Below the pieces are notes generated by a model. That model did not search any database. It worked only from the letters and a program-made list of their open reading frames with translations, and had not been told where the DNA came from. A stretch of 15,005 nt of DNA, from the NCBI GenBank assembly GCA_013362835.1, contig JABFVJ010000476.1, forward strand, positions 1-15,005, in the 5' to 3' direction. How positions within the stretch are numbered: the first letter of the stretch is position 1; every line of letters starts with the position of its first letter. The position numbers and the translations under genes are program-made. Below, piece after piece: positions 1 through 6,852 of the stretch. The stretch comes from Nonomuraea sp. (GTDB taxonomy: Bacteria; Actinomycetota; Actinomycetes; Streptosporangiales; Streptosporangiaceae).

Positions 1-192
1 GACGATCCAGGTCATCGAGAACCTCCGTGGAAACCCCCGCCTTCAGGCGGGGGAGGAATCGGACTCCTGCGGAGCAGGACAGAACAGCTGCCGCTGAACG
101 TCCGCGACTGGACCTGCGCTTGCGGCGCGGTCCACGACCGGGACGTGAACGCGGCCAAGAACGTGCTCACCGCCGGGCCGGCGGAGAGCTGA
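1..192 (+). pseudogene. tnpB: tnpB 3' end (RNA-guided nuclease/OrfB), degenerate
   Basis: From about 82 to 192 the frame reads TEQLPLNVRDWTC, then ACGAVHDRDVNAAKNVL, and ends at TGA (190-192). This is the C-terminal zinc ribbon and the last RuvC motif (DRDxNAAxN) of TnpB. The first half of the zinc ribbon appears in a different frame: positions 59-77 read SDSCGA in frame 2, and one missing base near 77-78 would join it to the RTEQLPLNV part. The second cysteine pair is CxC, not the usual CxxC. Immediately upstream, where more TnpB body is expected, lies a perfect GC hairpin (34-53) that resembles an IS right end. I therefore read this as a broken, possibly chimeric, TnpB gene. The 5' part is beyond the window edge. 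A sequencing error could explain the frameshift but not the hairpin. Confidence 0.7.
34..53. repeat. Perfect 8-bp GC hairpin inside the tnpB remnant
   Basis: CCCCCGCC (34-41) and GGCGGGGG (46-53) are exact reverse complements around a TTCA tetraloop. The flanks (CCGTGG before, GGGGAGGA after) match the flanks of the terminal hairpin at 276-308. This suggests an IS200/IS605-type subterminal hairpin and not a transcription terminator, since no T-run follows. It sits where TnpB coding sequence should be. Confidence 0.7.
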
Positions 193-310
193 AACGCCTG
201 TGGAGCCGGTGTAAGACCTCGACGAGAGTCCTCTCAGGCGGGCGACCGGCAGTGAAGCAGGAACCCCATGGGCGACCGTGGGAATCCCCCTCGTTCACCA
301 GGGGAGGATG
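193..310 (+). ncRNA. tnpB 3' untranslated tail, candidate reRNA/omegaRNA scaffold relic
   Basis: TnpB systems make a guide RNA from the tnpB 3' end and the right end of the element, with the guide read from flanking DNA. The stretch after the tnpB stop holds a repeated GGCGACCG (241-248 and 271-278), a CCCATGGG palindrome (265-272) and the terminal hairpin (287-304), so it could fold. It occupies exactly the position of an omegaRNA scaffold. Transcription cannot be shown from sequence, and the linked tnpB is broken, so this is a positional inference. Confidence 0.35.
287..304. repeat. Subterminal hairpin of the IS right end
   Basis: CCCCT (287-291) pairs with AGGGG (300-304) around the 8-base loop CGTTCACC. 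GGAGGATGTCAAG follows directly, a tail I associate with right ends of actinomycete IS200/IS605 elements. The stop codon of the neighbouring minus-strand hydrolase (TCA at 311-313) lies inside this tail. Confidence 0.6.
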
Positions 311-1132
311 TCAAGCGAGGAATGGTCGCAGATGCGGGTCGAGCGCCGGGCAGCCCAGGTATTTCTCGGCCGTGTGGAAGTCGATCCAGTCCAGATTGAC
401 CAGTTCTTCGACGTCCACGCCGGTGAAGCTGGCGCGCAGGGCGGCCGGGATGGCGGCGATGTCGTCCTTGTCGGCGATGTTCACCCAGCGGGCGACGTTC
501 TTCGGGCGTTCGCCGCGGCCGTCGACGGGGGCGGGCAGGAGGCGTTCGAAGACGACGTTGCGCATGCCGAGCGGGCTGCCGAGGGTGATGAGCAGGTCGA
601 CGGGCAGGTCGGGGTTGGCCCACAGGGTCTCGTAGGCGACGACGCTGCCGAGCGAGTGGGCGATCACCACGCGCGGCCGGTTCCTGCGGATCACCTCGGC
701 CACCGTCCGCTGACACTTCTCGCGCCTGGCCTGGTCGGTCAGGTACGCCGCCACCTCCGGCGCGAACAGCTTGGCGAACGCCGCCGACCTGTCGTCGAGC
801 TTGGTGAGCAGCCACCCGGTGAAGGACTTGAGCGCGCCGGTCAGGTGCTCGCCCAGGCCGGCGTTCCTGGCCCACTCGACGAGCACCTGCTGCGTGGCGG
901 CCTCCGCGCGGGCGGCGGCCTGCGGCGCGATCTTCCCCGGCCGGGCGTCGCGCAGGAAGTGGGAGAAGTAGGCGACCTCGCTGAAGTACGCGCCCGTCTC
1001 CCCGCCGAGCGCGGCGTTCAGGTAGCGGTCCCACTTGCGGCGCATGGCCTCCGCGGCCCCGGCGGCGGACCCGCCCGCCTCCAGGTAGTAGTTGTACTTG
1101 CCGATCCCGTGCACGCCGACGATGGCCGTCAC
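311..1132 (-). CDS. Alpha/beta-hydrolase fold protein
   Basis: The protein is 273 residues from a GTG start (1130-1132), preceded on the minus strand by GGGGAGG five bases upstream. An upstream in-frame ATG would add 39 residues with no homology-like character, so I prefer the GTG. The N-terminus VGVHGIG (residues 5-11) is the oxyanion-hole strand and loop of alpha/beta hydrolases. AHSLG (158-162) is the nucleophile elbow with Ser160. D221/D223 in the NIADKDD stretch and His253 in DFHTAEKYL are the likely remaining triad members. No signal peptide or membrane segment is seen, so it should be cytoplasmic. The substrate cannot be predicted; lipase, esterase and serine peptidase activities are all compatible. 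The gene ends within a few bases of the IS right end, so its last residues may have been altered by the insertion. It diverges from arfB. Confidence 0.8.
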   Translation of the reverse strand: MTAIVGVHGIGKYNYYLEAGGSAAGAAEAMRRKWDRYLNAALGGETGAYFSEVAYFSHFLRDARPGKIAPQAAARAEAATQQVLVEWARNAGLGEHLTGALKSFTGWLLTKLDDRSAAFAKLFAPEVAAYLTDQARREKCQRTVAEVIRRNRPRVVIAHSLGSVVAYETLWANPDLPVDLLITLGSPLGMRNVVFERLLPAPVDGRGERPKNVARWVNIADKDDIAAIPAALRASFTGVDVEELVNLDWIDFHTAEKYLGCPALDPHLRPFLA

Positions 1133-1207
1133 AGCGCCTCCCCGCCCCTGACCCGCATGATCCTTCGGCGCGATTTTGGCATATCGAGCGGGAGAGCCGC
1201 GGCGGAA

Positions 1208-1226
1208 ATGCCATTGCGAACGGCAT
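1208..1226. promoter_or_regulatory. Inverted repeat, candidate operator
   Basis: ATGCC (1208-1212) and GGCAT (1222-1226) flank nine bases, and the repeat continues inward as TT...AA after one mismatch. It overlaps the proposed arfB -35 box (1214-1219). The 19-base imperfect dyad is the size of a LacI- or TetR-type site. No regulator gene is adjacent, so the binding protein is unknown. Confidence 0.35.
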
Positions 1227-1242
1227 ATGTGGCTCATATACG
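1214..1242 (+). promoter_or_regulatory. Probable promoter of arfB
   Basis: TTGCGA (1214-1219) and TATACG (1237-1242) are separated by 17 bases, a good fit to the main vegetative sigma factor. Transcription would start near 1249, about 43 bases before the arfB start. The surrounding DNA is noticeably more AT-rich than the genes on either side. Confidence 0.45.
1225..1239. promoter_or_regulatory. Second inverted repeat over the arfB -10 box
   Basis: ATATG (1225-1229) and CATAT (1235-1239) are exact reverse complements around TGGCT. The right arm overlaps the proposed -10 box. It lies directly beside the dyad at 1208-1226, so the two may be halves of a regulatory region. The arms are short and AT-rich, so chance is possible. 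Confidence 0.25.
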
Positions 1243-1291
1243 GTGACACTCACATAAACAGTGCGCATTCCGAGAAACAGGAGCATCAGCC

Positions 1292-1702
1292 ATGCCCGGC
1301 CCGCTGGTCGTCAACGACTCGATCGTCATTCCCGACATCGAGCTCGCCTGGCGTTTCTCCCGTTCCTCCGGTCCAGGCGGCCAGGGCGTCAACACCACCG
1401 ACAGCCGGGTGGAGCTGACCTTCGACGTCGCCGAGAGCACCGCGATCCCGCCCGCGCTCAAGGCCCGCGCGCTCGACCGGCTCGGCGCCACCACGATCAC
1501 GGTGGTGGCCTCGGAATACCGTTCGCAGCTGCGCAACCGGGAGGCGGCCTGCCACCGGCTGGCCCAGCGCGTACGGGAGGCCATCGCGCCGCCGCCCAAG
1601 CGCCGCCGCCCGACCAAGCCCAGCCGCGGCGCCGTCGAGCGCCGCATCGCGGGCAAGAAGCACCGCTCCGACGTCAAGCGCCTGCGCCGCGACCCCCACT
1701 GA
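1292..1702 (+). CDS. arfB: Ribosome-rescue peptidyl-tRNA hydrolase ArfB (YaeJ-type)
   Basis: This 136-residue protein matches the size and layout of ArfB, which releases the nascent chain from ribosomes stalled on truncated mRNA. The GGQ catalytic motif is at residues 29-31 in GPGGQGVNTTDSRVEL, and the domain ends with the EYRSQLRNREAA segment typical of the class I release factor fold. The tail from about residue 100 is rich in Arg and Lys (KRRRPTKPSRGAVERR and onward). In the family this tail enters the empty mRNA channel. It lacks the stop-codon recognition domain of RF1/RF2. The start is ATG with AGGAG nine bases upstream. It has its own promoter region and converges on the next gene with only three bases between the stop codons. 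Confidence 0.93.
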   Translation: MPGPLVVNDSIVIPDIELAWRFSRSSGPGGQGVNTTDSRVELTFDVAESTAIPPALKARALDRLGATTITVVASEYRSQLRNREAACHRLAQRVREAIAPPPKRRRPTKPSRGAVERRIAGKKHRSDVKRLRRDPH

Positions 1703-1705
1703 CGT

Positions 1706-2239
1706 TCACAGTGAGAACGCCGGCTCCCTGACCTCGGCCGGGCAGAGCTGCCCGATCACCGCGCGCACCTGGTCGCGCAGGTCGGCGTCGGTGAGGTGGC
1801 CGTCGTCGTCGAAGTGCGGGCAGACCGGCGAGATGACCAGCTCGGCGCCCATGACGACCGCGTCCGCGCCCTGAAGCTGCTTGTACAGCTCGGCCTGCGC
1901 CCACATCGCGCCACAGGCCCGCGCGCTCGCGCTCATCACCGCCACGTGCTTGCCCGCGAGCGCGTCGCCCGCCGCCAGCCACTGCAGCGCGTACGTCAGC
2001 TCCATCGGCAGCAGGCTGTGCTCGGGAGCCGTCAGCAGGACCGCGTCGGCCCGCCTGACCAGCCCCAGCAGCTCCAGCGCCGGCCCCGGAACCTTGCCCG
2101 GCTGGTACGGCGGGACGTCGCCCAGCCCGGCCCAGATCTCGAACCGCACACTTTCGGGCAATTCGCCGCCCGCCGCTTCCAACAATCTGTTGATAAAAGA
2201 TCCCGCGTGGAGGCTGGCGGCGATCCCGATGATTTTCAC
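1706..2239 (-). CDS. NADPH-dependent FMN reductase / flavodoxin-like oxidoreductase
   Basis: The 177-residue protein has the FMN_red-type flavodoxin fold: an N-terminal strand and phosphate-binding loop (VKIIGIAASLHAGSFINRLL), a second flavin loop at APEHSLLPMELTYALQWL (the family usually has PEYN...PGxLKNAIDW) and then KHVAVMSAS. Such proteins reduce FMN or quinone/azo-type substrates with NAD(P)H in the cytoplasm; the substrate here is not predictable. The start is GTG (2237-2239) with GGGGAG six bases upstream, which decides the start. It is co-oriented with the ABC1 kinase gene 97 bases upstream but probably has its own start of transcription. The second flavin loop departs from the common PEYN form (PEHS), so activity is likely but not assured. 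Confidence 0.82.
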   Translation of the reverse strand: MKIIGIAASLHAGSFINRLLEAAGGELPESVRFEIWAGLGDVPPYQPGKVPGPALELLGLVRRADAVLLTAPEHSLLPMELTYALQWLAAGDALAGKHVAVMSASARACGAMWAQAELYKQLQGADAVVMGAELVISPVCPHFDDDGHLTDADLRDQVRAVIGQLCPAEVREPAFSL

Positions 2240-2336
2240 CTAGTGCTCCCCAGGCGTTCCGGTGTCACCTGGAAACTTGCCCGATGCCTCGGATGTCCAA
2301 GACCAGCACCGGGTCAAGAGGAGTCCTGACTTCGCC

Positions 2337-4307
2337 TCAGCGCCGGGAGCGCTCCTGGTCCTCGCGCGGGCGGCGGAAGATCGGCGCGAGCACCCGCAGC
2401 ACCAGGATCGCGGCGATCACCAGCAGGTTGTAACCGAGAAGCTGGTACAACGTCGCCGTCCCCGCGACGACCGGACCGCCGTCGATGCCGAGGAGCAGCA
2501 CGGCCATGAGCCCGGCCGTGGCGCCGAGCACGGTGAGCAGCACCTGGTGGAGCAGCCCGGTCACGTAGCGGCGGTCGCGGTCGTCGGCCAGCAGCCGCAC
2601 GTTCATGCTGAACCTGCCGTGCTCGGCGGCGCTCGCGATGCGCTCGACGCGGCGCGGCAGGCGGCGCAGCATCGGCAGCAGCGCGGCCAGCTCCTGCCCG
2701 ACGGCCTCCTTGACCGACTCGGGCCCGGCCCGCTCGGCCAGGTAGCGCCCGGCGAACGCGCGTGCCTCGCCGATCAGGTTGAACCCGGGCGACAGGCGCA
2801 CCAGCGTGCCCTCCAGGGTGGCCAGGGCGCGGAAGACGGCGGCCACCTCGGGCGGGATCGACAGGCCGTACTCGGAGACGATCCTGAACAGGTCGGTGAA
2901 CATCTGCACGCTGTCCAGGCCGGGCCCGAGATGCCGGGCCATGAACTGGCCGAGCGCCCGCTCCAGCGCCGCCTCGTCGATCTCCTCGGGCCTCGGCACG
3001 ACCTCCAGCAGCGCGTCGGTGACGCCGAGCGGGTCCTGCCGGTTCATGGCGAGCAGGAAGCGTTGCAGCGCCGAGCGTACGGAGGCGTCGAGCCGGCCGA
3101 CCGAGCCGAAGTCGAGCAGGCCGAGCGTGCCGTCGTCGAGCAGCATGAGGTTGCCCGGGTGCGGGTCGGCGTGGAAGACGCCGTCGACGAGGATCTGCCG
3201 CAGCAGGCAGTCGAGCAGGTCGCGGGCCAGGGCGGGGCCCTGCTCGGGGGTGGCCGAGGTGACCGGGCCGCCCGGCAGCCGCCGCATGACCAGGACCTGC
3301 TCGGTGCAGAGCGCGGGGAACGGCTCGGGATAGGTGACGCCCCCGGCGGCCGAGGCGGCGACGGCGGCCATGTTGGCGGCCTCGACGCGGAAGTCGAGCT
3401 CCTCGCGGATGGCGGCGGCGAACCCCTCGGCGAGGTCGCTCAGGCCCAGCGAACGCCCCCACCGGGTCCTGGCCTCCAGGGTGGCCGCCAGGCGCCTGAC
3501 GATGTCGAGGTCCTTGGCCACCACGCCCTCGATGCCCGGCCTGCGTACCTTGACCACCACGCGCTCGCCGGTGTGCAGGCGGGCGGTGTGGGCCTGGCCG
3601 ATGGACGCGGCGGCCAGCGGCGTACGGTCGAAGGCGGCGAACACCTCGTCGACCGGCCCGCCCAGCTCGGCGACGAGCACCGGCTCGATCCGCTCCCAGG
3701 GCGCGGGGGCGACGTGGTCCTGGAGGCGGCCCAGCTCCTCGACGAACTCGGCCGGCAGCAGGTCGCGCCGGGTGGACAGGACCTGGCCGAGCTTGACGAA
3801 GGTGACGCCGCCGTCGTCCAGCGCCTGGCGCAGCGACCTGGCCAGGCGCACCTTGCCCGTCCTGTCCTCCAGGCGCTCGCCCCTGCCGCGCAGGTAGGGG
3901 CCGAGGCCGTGCCTGATCGCGATCCTGGTGATCTGGGAGTAGCGCCTGGCCCTGCTGAGGCGGCCGCGCAGCGAGCGCACCAGCTCCAGCGGCCCCGGCA
4001 CCGAGCCCGGCGGGACCAGCGCCTCGGCGAGCACGAGGATCACCATCGGGATGAGCACCATGCACATGACGACGAGGACCAGCATCCCGAGCGCACCGGC
4101 GTCAGGAGTCGTCTCCGGGGTCACCGGCCCGAACGAGGCGATCAGCGGCGACAACATCGGCTGGGCCAGCCCCCAGGCGACCATCGCCGCCAGGAACGTG
4201 CGTAACGGGCCGAACCTGACGCCCAGCAGGCGTTGCGCCGCCGTCGCCAGCAGCAGGATCATCACGAGTATCGCGGTCGAGACGAACAGCGTGCCGAGGA
4301 CGTCCAT
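2337..4307 (-). CDS. ABC1/UbiB (AarF) family atypical kinase, membrane-anchored
   Basis: The 656-residue protein has all the hallmarks of the ABC1/UbiB atypical kinase/ATPase family: KLGQ at 172-175 (the KxGQ motif), the alanine-rich loop LAAASIGQAH at 231-240 replacing the normal glycine loop, the ATP lysine K253, ELD at 304-306, the catalytic HADPHPGN at 379-386 and LDFG at 398-401. Three hydrophobic segments precede the domain (about 4-23, 35-60, 72-97) and two follow it near the C-terminus. In proteobacteria UbiB supports ubiquinone synthesis and isoprenoid lipid handling. Actinomycetes use menaquinone, and the role of their homologues is unsettled. It lies 32 bases after the desaturase gene in the same direction, consistent with one transcript. 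No convincing ribosome site precedes the ATG, so translation may depend on coupling. Confidence 0.9.
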   Translation of the reverse strand: MDVLGTLFVSTAILVMILLLATAAQRLLGVRFGPLRTFLAAMVAWGLAQPMLSPLIASFGPVTPETTPDAGALGMLVLVVMCMVLIPMVILVLAEALVPPGSVPGPLELVRSLRGRLSRARRYSQITRIAIRHGLGPYLRGRGERLEDRTGKVRLARSLRQALDDGGVTFVKLGQVLSTRRDLLPAEFVEELGRLQDHVAPAPWERIEPVLVAELGGPVDEVFAAFDRTPLAAASIGQAHTARLHTGERVVVKVRRPGIEGVVAKDLDIVRRLAATLEARTRWGRSLGLSDLAEGFAAAIREELDFRVEAANMAAVAASAAGGVTYPEPFPALCTEQVLVMRRLPGGPVTSATPEQGPALARDLLDCLLRQILVDGVFHADPHPGNLMLLDDGTLGLLDFGSVGRLDASVRSALQRFLLAMNRQDPLGVTDALLEVVPRPEEIDEAALERALGQFMARHLGPGLDSVQMFTDLFRIVSEYGLSIPPEVAAVFRALATLEGTLVRLSPGFNLIGEARAFAGRYLAERAGPESVKEAVGQELAALLPMLRRLPRRVERIASAAEHGRFSMNVRLLADDRDRRYVTGLLHQVLLTVLGATAGLMAVLLLGIDGGPVVAGTATLYQLLGYNLLVIAAILVLRVLAPIFRRPREDQERSRR

Positions 4308-4339
4308 GAGGACGGATCATCCCACGGCGGCGGGAAGGC

Positions 4340-5272
4340 TCAGCCCTGGGCGGCGGCGGCGCGGGCGCGGCGCTCCTCGCGGCGCTCGACGAACCTCGAC
4401 GCCGTCACCTCGGTCTTGGCCAGGAACGCCGACAGCTCCTCGCGGGCCCGCTCCCCCTCGGCGTCGAGGCCGGTCTTGTCGAACACCGCCCACTGCTTGA
4501 GCACGGGCATGAGCACGTCGTCGAGGTGGAGGCGCATGTCGTAGATGCCCTCGTAGGCGATGATCATGGCTTTGCGGGCGAAGCCGTCCATGCCGGTGCC
4601 GGGCATCTGGAAGGTGGTGACGACGTCGGTCACCGCGCGCATGGTCTGGTTGGGGTCGAGCTCGAAGGCCGCCTTGAGCAGGTTGCGGTAGAAGAGCATG
4701 TGGAGGTTCTCGTCGGCGGCGATCCTGGCGAGCAGGCGCTCGCAGCCCTCGTCGCCGGAGGCCCGGCCGGTGTTGCGGTGGGAGATGCGGGTGGCCAGCT
4801 CCTGGAAGGAGACGTAGGCGAGCTGCTGGAGCATGGTGTTGTAGTCGGTGATGAAGCCCTGCTCCATGTGGTGCATGCGGGCGCGCTCCAGCGCGACCGG
4901 GTCGACCGCGCGGGTGACGGTGAGGTAGTCGCGCAGGGCGGTGCCGTGGCGGTCCTCCTCGGCGGTCCAGCGGTGCACCCACGTGCCCCAGGCGCCGTCA
5001 CGGCCGAAGGTGGTGGCGATCTCGTGGTGGTAGCTCGGGAGGTTGTCCTCGGTCAGGAGGTTGACGATGAGCGAGATGCGGGCGGCCTCGGGGATCTTCG
5101 AGTCGCCCTCCTGCCACGCCTGGCCCCCGTAGATGCCGTCGAAGTCGCGGCCTTCGCTCCACGGGATGTACTCGTGCGGGAACCACTCTTTGGCCATCGT
5201 GTTGTGGCGATCGAGCTCCACGCCCACCACGGGCTCCAGCTCGTGCAGCAGTTCCGTCTGAGACATCACCAT
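4340..5272 (-). CDS. Acyl-[acyl-carrier-protein] desaturase (soluble diiron, DesA type)
   Basis: The 310-residue protein matches soluble stearoyl-ACP desaturases, which insert a double bond into ACP-bound acyl chains using O2 and ferredoxin electrons. The diiron ligands follow the family spacing: E75 (LTEDNLP), E106 and H109 (EEDRH), E158 (SFQEL), E188 and H191 (ADENLH). The last motif sits in a ferritin-like four-helix bundle. No membrane segment is present, so it is cytosolic. The start at ATG 5270-5272 has AAGGAG eight bases upstream; a second ATG two codons inside fits less well. A perfect palindrome (5293-5304) sits just ahead and probably controls it. The final 20 residues are Arg/Glu/Ala-rich and look like a charged tail. 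The position of the double bond and the chain length are not predictable. Confidence 0.9.
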   Translation of the reverse strand: MVMSQTELLHELEPVVGVELDRHNTMAKEWFPHEYIPWSEGRDFDGIYGGQAWQEGDSKIPEAARISLIVNLLTEDNLPSYHHEIATTFGRDGAWGTWVHRWTAEEDRHGTALRDYLTVTRAVDPVALERARMHHMEQGFITDYNTMLQQLAYVSFQELATRISHRNTGRASGDEGCERLLARIAADENLHMLFYRNLLKAAFELDPNQTMRAVTDVVTTFQMPGTGMDGFARKAMIIAYEGIYDMRLHLDDVLMPVLKQWAVFDKTGLDAEGERAREELSAFLAKTEVTASRFVERREERRARAAAAQG

Positions 5273-5292
5273 AAAGATCTTCTCCTTCAGGT

Positions 5293-5304
5293 TACGGTAC
5301 CGTA
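5293..5304. promoter_or_regulatory. Perfect 12-bp palindrome, candidate operator of the desaturase gene
   Basis: TACGGTACCGTA is its own reverse complement and lies 21-32 bases before the desaturase start, next to its ribosome-binding site. Upstream on the minus strand is TAGCCTAACCT, which could hold a -10 box (TAACCT), so the palindrome would cover the start of transcription. Short perfect palindromes of this size are typical of TetR-family operators, and fatty-acid desaturase genes are often under TetR control. No regulator gene is nearby. Basis: palindrome seen, function inferred. Confidence 0.5.
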
Positions 5305-5358
5305 GGTTAGGCTACCCGAAGGACATGTGGTGTGGTGTCTGCCCGGATGTCTGAATGG

Positions 5359-5985
5359 TCACTCCGCCCGGTCCTCGATCTCCCACAGGTGGTCGATGAC
5401 GTGCCAGGCGGTGCGCCGGATCGCGTACCTCGGGGGCCACTTCGCGGCCGACGGCGGCGCCCACTCCCTGGACAGCACCTCGGCGAGCTCCTCGCGCATC
5501 GCGTCGCGATCCGCCACCGACTTGTACGGCTTGTGCCGCACCCCCACCTGCCTGGCGTAACCCCGCTCGGCCTCCACCACGTGGTCGACGATCTTGCTGA
5601 GGTCGCGCCCGCCGCCGCGCGGCCCCTTGCGCAGGCTCTCCGGCTTGGCCTCGGCGACCTCGTCGAACAGCTCCCACGCGGCCCGCAGCAGCGTGACCTC
5701 GCGCCGCGCCGTCTCGGCGGGCAGCGGCCGGAGGTCGAGATCGGGCACCACGTACGGCACGCCGAAGTCGGTCACCCCGGTGCCCTCGACGCGCCCGGTG
5801 ACGACGGGATCGCCGGGCTCGAAGGCCAGCCCGGCCCGTTCGGCGATCACGCGGTAGCGCGGCGCGTAGTCCATCAGGCGTTCGATGGCCGCCTCCTCGC
5901 CCTTGGCGATCCGGCACCAGCCGGGCCACTCCAGCGAGCAGGCGAACACCTTCTTCGGGCCGGTCTCCAGATAGATGCTGGTCAT
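5359..5985 (-). CDS. Uncharacterised protein with a DinB-like helical C-terminal part
   Basis: I do not recognise a named family with certainty. The 208-residue protein opens with a strand-rich part (FACSLEWPGWCRIAKGEEAAIERL, about residues 14-37) that recalls the HicB-like fold, where an antitoxin-like sheet is followed by a helix. From about 93 on it is helical, with DHVVEAERGYARQ (134-146) and AWHVIDHLWEIEDR (193-206). Histidines H135, H195 and H199 are placed as in DinB/YfiT-type metal-binding bundles, which often act as thiol transferases or hydrolases. No signal or membrane segment is seen. The start codon is ATG (5983-5985) without a clear ribosome site. It lies 41 bases after the HAD gene in the same direction, so they may share a transcript. 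Coding is supported by strong G/C third-position bias across its length. Confidence 0.7.
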   Translation of the reverse strand: MTSIYLETGPKKVFACSLEWPGWCRIAKGEEAAIERLMDYAPRYRVIAERAGLAFEPGDPVVTGRVEGTGVTDFGVPYVVPDLDLRPLPAETARREVTLLRAAWELFDEVAEAKPESLRKGPRGGGRDLSKIVDHVVEAERGYARQVGVRHKPYKSVADRDAMREELAEVLSREWAPPSAAKWPPRYAIRRTAWHVIDHLWEIEDRAE

Positions 5986-6026
5986 ACCGGGAGTCTGGCA
6001 GGCGTACCTGTCAGGGGGCGTCAGGA

Positions 6027-6806
6027 TCAGATCAGGTCGATGAGGTCGGCGACCGACTCGACGACCAGCGAGGGGCGGAAGGGGAACCGGTCGATCTGCT
6101 CGCGCTGGGTGACGCCGGTCAGCACCAGGATCGTGAACAGCCCGGCCTCCATGCCGGAGACGATGTCGGTGTCCATGCGGTCGCCGATCATGGCGGTGGT
6201 CTCGCTGTGGCCCTCGATGGCGTTGAGCGCGCTGCGCATCATGCGGGGGTTGGGCTTGCCGACGAAGTAGGGCTCGACGCCGGTGGCCTTGGTGATCATC
6301 GCGGCCACGGCGCCGCAGGCCGGGAGCGAGCCCTCGGTGGAGGGGCCGATCGGGTCGGGGTTGGTGGCGATGAAGCGGGCGCCGGCCTCGATGAGCCGGA
6401 TCGCGCGGGTGATCTGGGTGAAGCTGTAGGTGCGGGTCTCGCCGAGCACGACGTAGTCGGGGTCGAGGTCGGTGAGGATGTAGCCGGTCTCGTGCAGGGC
6501 CGTGGTCAGCCCGGCCTCGCCGATGACGTACGCCGAGCCGCCAGGACGCTGGTCGTCGAGGAACTGGGCGGTGGCCAGCGCCGAGGTCCAGATGGACTCG
6601 GCGGGCACGTCGAGCCCCGCCCCCGCCAGGCGCACCGACAGGTCGCGCTGGGTGTAGATGGAGTTGTTGGTGAGGACCCGGAATCTCTTGTCGGACTCCT
6701 TGAGCCGCTTGATGAATTCGTCCGCACCGGGGACCGGCCGCCCCTCGTGGACGAGCACGCCGTCCATGTCGGACAGCCAGGAGTCGATCCGCTTACGCTG
6801 AGTCAC
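6027..6806 (-). CDS. HAD-superfamily IIA sugar/nucleotide phosphatase (NagD-like)
   Basis: From the GTG at 6804-6806 the protein has 259 residues, a normal size for NagD-like HAD-IIA phosphatases. Motif I is SDMDGVL with nucleophile D13 and acid D15, motif II is LTNNS (T46), the motif III lysine is K184 in GKPNP, and motif IV is GDRMDTD (208-214). The C2-type cap between motifs II and III is the class IIA arrangement. The protein is cytosolic and probably dephosphorylates a small phosphometabolite such as a nucleoside or sugar monophosphate. The frame stays open far upstream, but that extension is antisense to the M20 gene and lies outside the HAD fold. No ribosome site precedes the GTG, so it may be leaderless. 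It is divergent from the M20 gene with a 52-base gap. Confidence 0.88.
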   Translation of the reverse strand: MTQRKRIDSWLSDMDGVLVHEGRPVPGADEFIKRLKESDKRFRVLTNNSIYTQRDLSVRLAGAGLDVPAESIWTSALATAQFLDDQRPGGSAYVIGEAGLTTALHETGYILTDLDPDYVVLGETRTYSFTQITRAIRLIEAGARFIATNPDPIGPSTEGSLPACGAVAAMITKATGVEPYFVGKPNPRMMRSALNAIEGHSETTAMIGDRMDTDIVSGMEAGLFTILVLTGVTQREQIDRFPFRPSLVVESVADLIDLI

Positions 6807-6852
6807 GCGTTCATGGTATCGAGCGTGCCTTGTCGACTTCTCGCCGCACACG

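Larger units (their letters stand above)
1..314 (+). mobile_element. Right-hand remnant of an IS200/IS605-family (IS1341/TnpB type) element
   Basis: The stretch holds the 3' end of a tnpB-like reading frame, then about 118 non-coding bases, then a short hairpin (287-304) followed by GGAGGATGTCAAG. This is the order at the right end of IS200/IS605 elements: tnpB, structured 3' tail, subterminal hairpin, terminus. No terminal inverted repeat or target duplication is expected for this family, so the exact right boundary is uncertain (about 310-315). The left end lies outside the window. No tnpA is visible. The coding part is frame-disrupted, so the element is probably dead or could only be mobilised in trans. 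The family call rests on recognised protein motifs and remembered end sequences, not on a search. Confidence 0.7.

Noticed and set aside
34..53. GC hairpin as a rho-independent terminator or CRISPR repeat
   Set aside because: No following T-run, no regular repeat array; its flanks match the IS end hairpin instead.
27..635. Plus-strand frame running from the IS into the hydrolase region
   Set aside because: Arg-rich, crosses from the transposon remnant into antisense of the hydrolase, and is out of frame with the TnpB motifs.
2240..2336. Promoter for the FMN reductase gene
   Set aside because: TTGACC- and TTGGAC-like boxes exist on the minus strand, but no acceptable -10 box at 16-18 bases; nothing firm to annotate.
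2262..4205. Long open frame on the plus strand opposite the ABC1 kinase
   Set aside because: Composition is Arg/Gln/His/Gly-rich without domains, and the minus strand encodes a complete kinase with all motifs. Long antisense frames are expected in high-GC DNA.
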